Of a stretch of 9,565 bases of DNA, positions 5,838 to 9,565 are shown piece after piece (position 1 is the first letter of the stretch; each line of letters starts with the position of its first letter). This stretch comes from an uncultured Bacteroidales bacterium (GTDB lineage Bacteria; Bacteroidota; Bacteroidia; Bacteroidales; P3): assembly GCA_937876865.1 (NCBI GenBank), contig CALEFF010000056.1:1-9565 (forward strand), given 5' to 3'. A model generated the notes under the pieces. It made no database searches and was not told the origin of the DNA. It saw only the letters and a program-made list of their open reading frames with translations. A program made the translations under genes and the position numbers.

Positions 5838-8342
5838 ATGAAATTAACAAAGTTTATATTATTTATATTTTTACTATCCTTTCAACTATTAAATGCTCAA
5901 ACAATAAATCTAAACTACCTTTCGCCAAAGGAATATGAAGTAGGGGGGATTGAAATTGAAGGAGCAGATCATTTAGATAAAAACTCTGTAATATTACTTG
6001 CAGGAATATCTGTTGGAGAAAAGATTTTTTTGCCAAGCGATAAGACAAGTATAGCAATAGATAAGCTTTGGAAACAAGGAATTTTTGAAGACATTCAAAT
6101 TTCTGTTTCAAAGGTTGAAGGCAAAACAATATTTCTTACTTATCATTTTAAAACCAAACCAAGGTTGTCTGGTTATAAAATAGAGGGAGTAAAACGTGCT
6201 GAGGCAGATAAGTTGAGTGAAATAATGAATATTTATGCTGGTGATGTGGTTACTGAAAATCTTAAATCTAATTGCATAAATATAATAGCAGAACACTTTA
6301 TTGAAAAAGGTTTCTTTTCTACTAATATAGAAATTGAAGAAATTAAGGACACCAATTTTAATAGAAATGAAGCATTCTTAAAGTTTAAAATCAATAAAGG
6401 AGAAAAGATACGTATCTCTCAAATAAATATTAAAGGTAATAATTACCTTGCTGACAAAAAGATACGTTCTAAAATGAAAGATACTAAAATCTATCGCTGG
6501 TGGAGAATATGGAAATCATCAAGATTTGTAGACGAGGATTTTCAAGCAGACAAGGAATTGGTAATAAGCAAATATAACGATGAGGGTTTTAGAGATGCAA
6601 AAATTATTAGGGATAGCGTTTATTTGATAGATTCATTTAAGAGAAATTTTTGGGGAAAGAAAAAACCTGTAAAAGAAATTTGTATTGATTTAGAAGTCTA
6701 TGAAGGTGCGAAATTCTTTTTTAGAGATATTACTTGGGTAGGAAATACAAAATATTCTTCGGAAGATTTGTCTAAACGTTTAAGAATACAAAAGGGTGAT
6801 CCATATAATAAAGGGTTGTTAGAGAAAAATCTTAATTATGACCCGACAGGAACCGATATTTATTCACTTTATACAGACGATGGTTATTTATTTTTTAGAG
6901 TAATGCCAACTGAAATAAAAGTTGAAAACGATTCTATTGATATTGAAATGAGAGTTTATGAGGGAAAGCAGGCAAGAATCGGTAAAGTAAATATCTCTGG
7001 AAATACAATAACAAATGATTACGTTATAAGACGTGAATTGAGAACTTATCCAGGAGATTTATTTAGTAGAGATGCGGTTTATCGTTCGCTTCGTGAAATA
7101 CAACAATTAGGCTTTTTTGATCCTGAGAAGATAGTGCCAGATATTCGTCCTAATCCAGAGAGTGGTACAGTTGATATAGACTATCAACTTGTGGAAAAAT
7201 CAACTTCACAATTTGATTTAAGCGGAGGTATCGGTGGAGGTTACGTTATTTTCCAAGCGGGAATATCTTTGACGAATTTCTCTACACAAAAATTCTTTGA
7301 TAAAAAGGCTTGGAATCCTTTTCCAATAGGTGACGGACAAAAACTTTCTCTTAGAGTCCAAACAAATGGAGATTATTATCATGCCGTTTCGTTATCTTTT
7401 ACAGAACCTTGGCTCGGAGGAAGAAAACCTAATGCTTTGAGTGTTGGAGTTTATTATTCCTATCAAGATGATGGATTTTGGAATACTACGGGAACGTCAG
7501 AATATTATATAGGAATATTAGGGGGATCTGTTTCTTTGGCAACACGTTTAAAATGGCCAGATGATTATTTTACTTTTGTGCATGGATTGGCATATCAACA
7601 ATATAATGTAAAGAATTATACAACTCTTACTGCTATGCCAACGGGAATATCAAATAATATTAACTATAATTTTACTCTTGCGAGAAACTCTGTTGATCAA
7701 CTAATATATCCAAGGCAAGGATCAGATATTTCTCTTGCTGCACAAATGACATTCCCTTATTCTTTGGTAAATGGAAAAGATTATTCTTCGCTTAGTCCAG
7801 CTGAAAGATATAAATGGTTAGAATATTACAAAATCAATTTCAGAGCAGCTTGGTATTTTAATCTTTTTGATGACTTAGTTGTTTCCACAAGAGCGAGGTT
7901 TGGTTTCTTAGGTCAATACAATAGCAAAGTAGGATATTCACCATTTGAAAGATTCTATGTAGGGGGAGATGGCTTAACAGGATATAATCTTGACGGAAGA
8001 GAACTTGTTGCATTAAGAGGTTATGATGAATCCTCGCTTTCTCCAGATGGAGGAGGAATGGTATTTGATAAATATACAATGGAGTTGAGATACCCAATTA
8101 CTTTAAATGAAGGAGCTTCTGTTTATGCGTTAGCATTCTTTGAAGCAGGTAATTCTTGGGCAAATTTCCAAAGTTTTGAACCATTTAAGATGTATCGTTC
8201 GCTTGGAGTAGGATTAAGAATACATATGCCAATGTTTGGATTGCTTGGAGTCGATTGGGGATATGGTTTAGACGCCATTCCAGGAGATCCAACCGCCTCA
8301 GGTTCTCATTTCCATATATCAATTAACAATTCAATTGATTAG
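5838..8342 (+). CDS. bamA: Outer-membrane protein assembly factor BamA
   Basis: Central Omp85-family subunit of the BAM machine, which folds and inserts beta-barrel proteins into the outer membrane. The signal peptide MKLTKFILFIFLLSFQLLNA is followed by five POTRA domains at about 34-108, 109-189, 190-291, 292-376 and 377-455. Each has the pattern of a G-rich turn (EGADHL, IEGVKR, IKGNNYL, VGNTKY, ISGNTI) and a helix with EKGFF/DEGF/LGFF-like ends. The 16-stranded barrel fills about 457-834. The loop-6 signature appears as RGYD at 727-730, equivalent to VRGF/Y. At 834 residues it is slightly longer than the E. coli protein, with long insertions in POTRA 3 (about 215-280, including WWRIWKSSRF). 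The C-terminus ends HISINNSID rather than in an aromatic residue. It sits between uppS and two skp genes, the standard context. Confidence 0.96.
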   Translation: MKLTKFILFIFLLSFQLLNAQTINLNYLSPKEYEVGGIEIEGADHLDKNSVILLAGISVGEKIFLPSDKTSIAIDKLWKQGIFEDIQISVSKVEGKTIFLTYHFKTKPRLSGYKIEGVKRAEADKLSEIMNIYAGDVVTENLKSNCINIIAEHFIEKGFFSTNIEIEEIKDTNFNRNEAFLKFKINKGEKIRISQINIKGNNYLADKKIRSKMKDTKIYRWWRIWKSSRFVDEDFQADKELVISKYNDEGFRDAKIIRDSVYLIDSFKRNFWGKKKPVKEICIDLEVYEGAKFFFRDITWVGNTKYSSEDLSKRLRIQKGDPYNKGLLEKNLNYDPTGTDIYSLYTDDGYLFFRVMPTEIKVENDSIDIEMRVYEGKQARIGKVNISGNTITNDYVIRRELRTYPGDLFSRDAVYRSLREIQQLGFFDPEKIVPDIRPNPESGTVDIDYQLVEKSTSQFDLSGGIGGGYVIFQAGISLTNFSTQKFFDKKAWNPFPIGDGQKLSLRVQTNGDYYHAVSLSFTEPWLGGRKPNALSVGVYYSYQDDGFWNTTGTSEYYIGILGGSVSLATRLKWPDDYFTFVHGLAYQQYNVKNYTTLTAMPTGISNNINYNFTLARNSVDQLIYPRQGSDISLAAQMTFPYSLVNGKDYSSLSPAERYKWLEYYKINFRAAWYFNLFDDLVVSTRARFGFLGQYNSKVGYSPFERFYVGGDGLTGYNLDGRELVALRGYDESSLSPDGGGMVFDKYTMELRYPITLNEGASVYALAFFEAGNSWANFQSFEPFKMYRSLGVGLRIHMPMFGLLGVDWGYGLDAIPGDPTASGSHFHISINNSID

Positions 8343-8368
8343 AAACAAATTTAAAATAGAAGATAGAA

Positions 8369-8887
8369 ATGAAAAAATTATTGCTTTTATTGGTAATGTC
8401 ATTTATTTCGGTAAGTGCATTTAGTCAAAAGTACGCTTGTGTAGATACTGAATATATTTTAAACAGTATGCCAGAATACAAACAAGCACAAAAAGAACTT
8501 GAAGAAGTATCAGTTCAATGGCAAAAAGAAGTAGAAGAAAAGTTTGTTGCAGTAGATAGACTTTACAAAGCCTTTCAAGCCGAAGCTGTTTTGTTGCCTA
8601 ACGATTTGAAAGCACAAAAAGAAAATGAAATAATTGCAGCAGAAAAAGAAGCAAAAGATATACAAAAGAAAAGATTTGGCAATAACGGAGATTTAGCTAA
8701 AAGACGTTCGGAATTGATAAAGCCTATACAAGATAGAATCTATAATGCAATAGAAAAAGTTGCACAAGAAAAAAATTATTCCGTAGTTTTTGATAAAGCA
8801 AGTGGAGCAACAGTACTTTATGTTGATAGCAAAACCGACATAAGCAATCTTGTCTTAGCAGAATTAGGCTATAAAGGAAAGAATTAA
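8369..8887 (+). CDS. Skp/OmpH-family periplasmic chaperone, first paralogue
   Basis: A 172-residue protein with a signal peptide (MKKLLLLLVMSFISVSAFSQ, likely cut near 19-20). The rest is typical of Skp/OmpH: a short beta strand (YACVDTEYILNSMPEYKQA, 22-40), long coiled-coil helices with many Lys and Glu at about 36-135, then C-terminal strands (YSVVFDKASG and ATVLYVD) that complete the body of the trimer. Skp trimers hold unfolded outer-membrane proteins in the periplasm on the way to BamA. It starts 26 bp after bamA with no promoter between, so it is cotranscribed. The coil is interrupted by LLPNDL (75-80) and a Gly-Asn stretch GNNGD (104-108), the likely helix break at the tentacle tip. 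The family assignment is firm; which paralogue matches E. coli Skp is not decidable. Confidence 0.93.
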   Translation: MKKLLLLLVMSFISVSAFSQKYACVDTEYILNSMPEYKQAQKELEEVSVQWQKEVEEKFVAVDRLYKAFQAEAVLLPNDLKAQKENEIIAAEKEAKDIQKKRFGNNGDLAKRRSELIKPIQDRIYNAIEKVAQEKNYSVVFDKASGATVLYVDSKTDISNLVLAELGYKGKN

Positions 8888-8918
8888 ATAATAATAAAAA
8901 AATAAAACAATCAAACAA

Positions 8919-9425
8919 ATGAAAAGAACATTTCAAGTATTAGTATTAGCTGTTCTATGTTTATTAGGAACAGACACATTTGCACAAAAAATCAAATTAG
9001 GACACTTCAATTCCAATGAGTTGATGCAAAAAATGCCAGAAGCAAAACAAGCAGAAACACAATTACAAGAGTACATGGCAGATTTGCAAGCTGAAATGGA
9101 ATTAATGAATCAAGAGTATAATAGATTGATGCAAGAATACGAAGCAAAAAAAGATCAACTCACAGATTTATTGAAAGCAAATAAAGAAAATGAGATAAAA
9201 AGTGTTGTTGAACGTATGCAAAACTTCCAAAGACAATCAGAAGTTTCAATTCAAGAAAAACAAATGGAGTTGATGAATGCGATAGTTGAAAAAATAAAAG
9301 CGGCAGTTGCAGAAGTAGCAGCAGAAAATGGTTACACATATGTTTTTGAAAGTAACGGCATACTATGGTATTCAACAGAGAGTGATGATATCACAAGTTT
9401 ATTAGAAGCAAAACTTTTAAAATAA
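8919..9425 (+). CDS. Skp/OmpH-family periplasmic chaperone, second paralogue
   Basis: A 168-residue protein 31 bp downstream of the first skp gene in the same operon. A signal peptide (MKRTFQVLVLAVLCLLGTDTFAQ, likely cut near residue 22-23) is followed by the short strand KLGHFNSNELMQKMPEAKQA (26-45). A Met/Gln/Glu-rich coiled coil at about 42-130 and the closing strands YTYVFESNG and ILWYS (139-152) complete the family fold. It shares the N-terminal xMPExKQA motif and a KENEI segment with its neighbour but differs over most of the coil, so the duplication is old. It has several Met residues in the coil where the first copy has Lys or Ala. The pair may form separate homotrimers or handle different clients; this is inference. 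Confidence 0.93.
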   Translation: MKRTFQVLVLAVLCLLGTDTFAQKIKLGHFNSNELMQKMPEAKQAETQLQEYMADLQAEMELMNQEYNRLMQEYEAKKDQLTDLLKANKENEIKSVVERMQNFQRQSEVSIQEKQMELMNAIVEKIKAAVAEVAAENGYTYVFESNGILWYSTESDDITSLLEAKLLK

Positions 9426-9448
9426 ATAGGCTTATTTAGATTGTGAGA

Positions 9449-9509
9449 GCAAAAGTAGTAAAAAAATCAAAGAAAATTTGGTGGGAAACAAAAAAAGTAC
9501 TACTTTTGC
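9449..9509. repeat. 12-bp inverted repeat overlapping the tRNA promoter
   Basis: GCAAAAGTAGTA (9449-9460) is the exact reverse complement of 9498-9509, with 37 bp between. The right arm contains the tRNA gene's TACTTTTG element; the left arm therefore carries the same element facing the other way, but without a TTTG at proper spacing. It could be an operator, a remnant of promoter duplication, or a weak read-through barrier after the skp operon. Confidence 0.5.
9477..9508 (+). promoter_or_regulatory. Bacteroidota-type promoter of tRNA-Leu
   Basis: TTTG (9477-9480) is followed after 20 bp by TACTTTTG (9501-9508). The predicted start is near 9515, 6 nt before the mature tRNA 5' end. This gives the tRNA its own transcript independent of the skp operon, for which I see no strong terminator between 9426 and 9476. 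Confidence 0.65.
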
Positions 9510-9520
9510 AATCGCAAAGA

Positions 9521-9565
9521 GCGGGCGTGGCGTAATTGGTAGCCGCGCTAGACTTAGGATCTAGT
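9521..9565 (+). tRNA. tRNA-Leu (anticodon UAG), 3' end beyond the window
   Basis: The 5' half of a tRNA is visible. The acceptor strand is GCGGGCG (9521-9527), then TG. The D-arm has stem GCG (9530-9532) with CGC (9544-9546) and GG in the loop. The anticodon stem CTAGA (9548-9552) pairs with TCTAG (9560-9564) around CTTAGGA. The anticodon TAG (9555-9557) reads CUA-type leucine codons. The variable arm, T-arm and 3' acceptor lie outside the window, so the long class II variable arm expected for Leu cannot be checked. Confidence 0.9.

Noticed and set aside
5863..6296. Minus-strand frames within bamA (5863-6129 and 6108-6296)
   Set aside because: They are shadows of the conserved POTRA region.
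8724..9375. Minus-strand frames within the skp genes (8724-8936 and 9160-9375)
   Set aside because: Leu/Phe-rich composition is the complement of Lys/Glu/Gln-rich coiled coils, so these are shadows.

Overview
The window looks like a low-GC Bacteroidota chromosome, probably from an anaerobic Bacteroidales-type organism. Four things support this. Five start regions carry the Bacteroidota promoter pattern TTTG-N18-20-TAnnTTTG. The order uppS-bamA-skp-skp is typical of the phylum. The UppS signature reads LNYSSR, and exported proteins have signal peptides ending in A/S-Q or a similar site. A remnant of kce, a lysine-fermentation gene, hints at an amino-acid-fermenting lifestyle. This placement is inference; no database was searched.

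Layout. Positions 1-658 (+) hold the C-terminal two thirds of a 3-keto-5-aminohexanoate cleavage enzyme (Kce). Its 5' part is replaced by about 130 bp of unrelated sequence that is open on the minus strand. A bidirectional hairpin terminator (about 674-724) separates it from a convergent solitary MNT-type nucleotidyltransferase (755-1063, -). A near-identical second copy of that hairpin (1116-1165) follows the next minus-strand gene, an exported seven-bladed WD40 propeller protein (1188-2141). Next comes a gene-free, AT-rich, hairpin-rich stretch of about 430 bp (2210-2640).

Positions 2641-4904 form a minus-strand transport unit with its own promoter and terminator. It encodes an outer-membrane porin-like barrel protein (3878-4873) and, 22 bp downstream, a polytopic inner-membrane protein with nucleoside-recognition/GATE-like character (2713-3855). 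Divergent from it, and sharing a 160-bp promoter region, is the plus-strand envelope operon uppS (5034-5777), bamA (5838-8342), skp-like 1 (8369-8887) and skp-like 2 (8919-9425). The window ends inside a tRNA-Leu(UAG) gene (9521 onward) with its own promoter.

How the genes work together. UppS makes the lipid carrier for peptidoglycan and surface polysaccharide. Skp-like chaperones carry unfolded outer-membrane proteins through the periplasm, and BamA inserts them into the outer membrane. The neighbouring porin is a likely client of that route. The porin and the inner-membrane protein plausibly move the same unknown solute across the two membranes. The least explained parts are the broken kce junction, the duplicated hairpin, the exported WD40 protein and the structured intergenic region. 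I do not see a convincing new multi-gene defence or mobile system.
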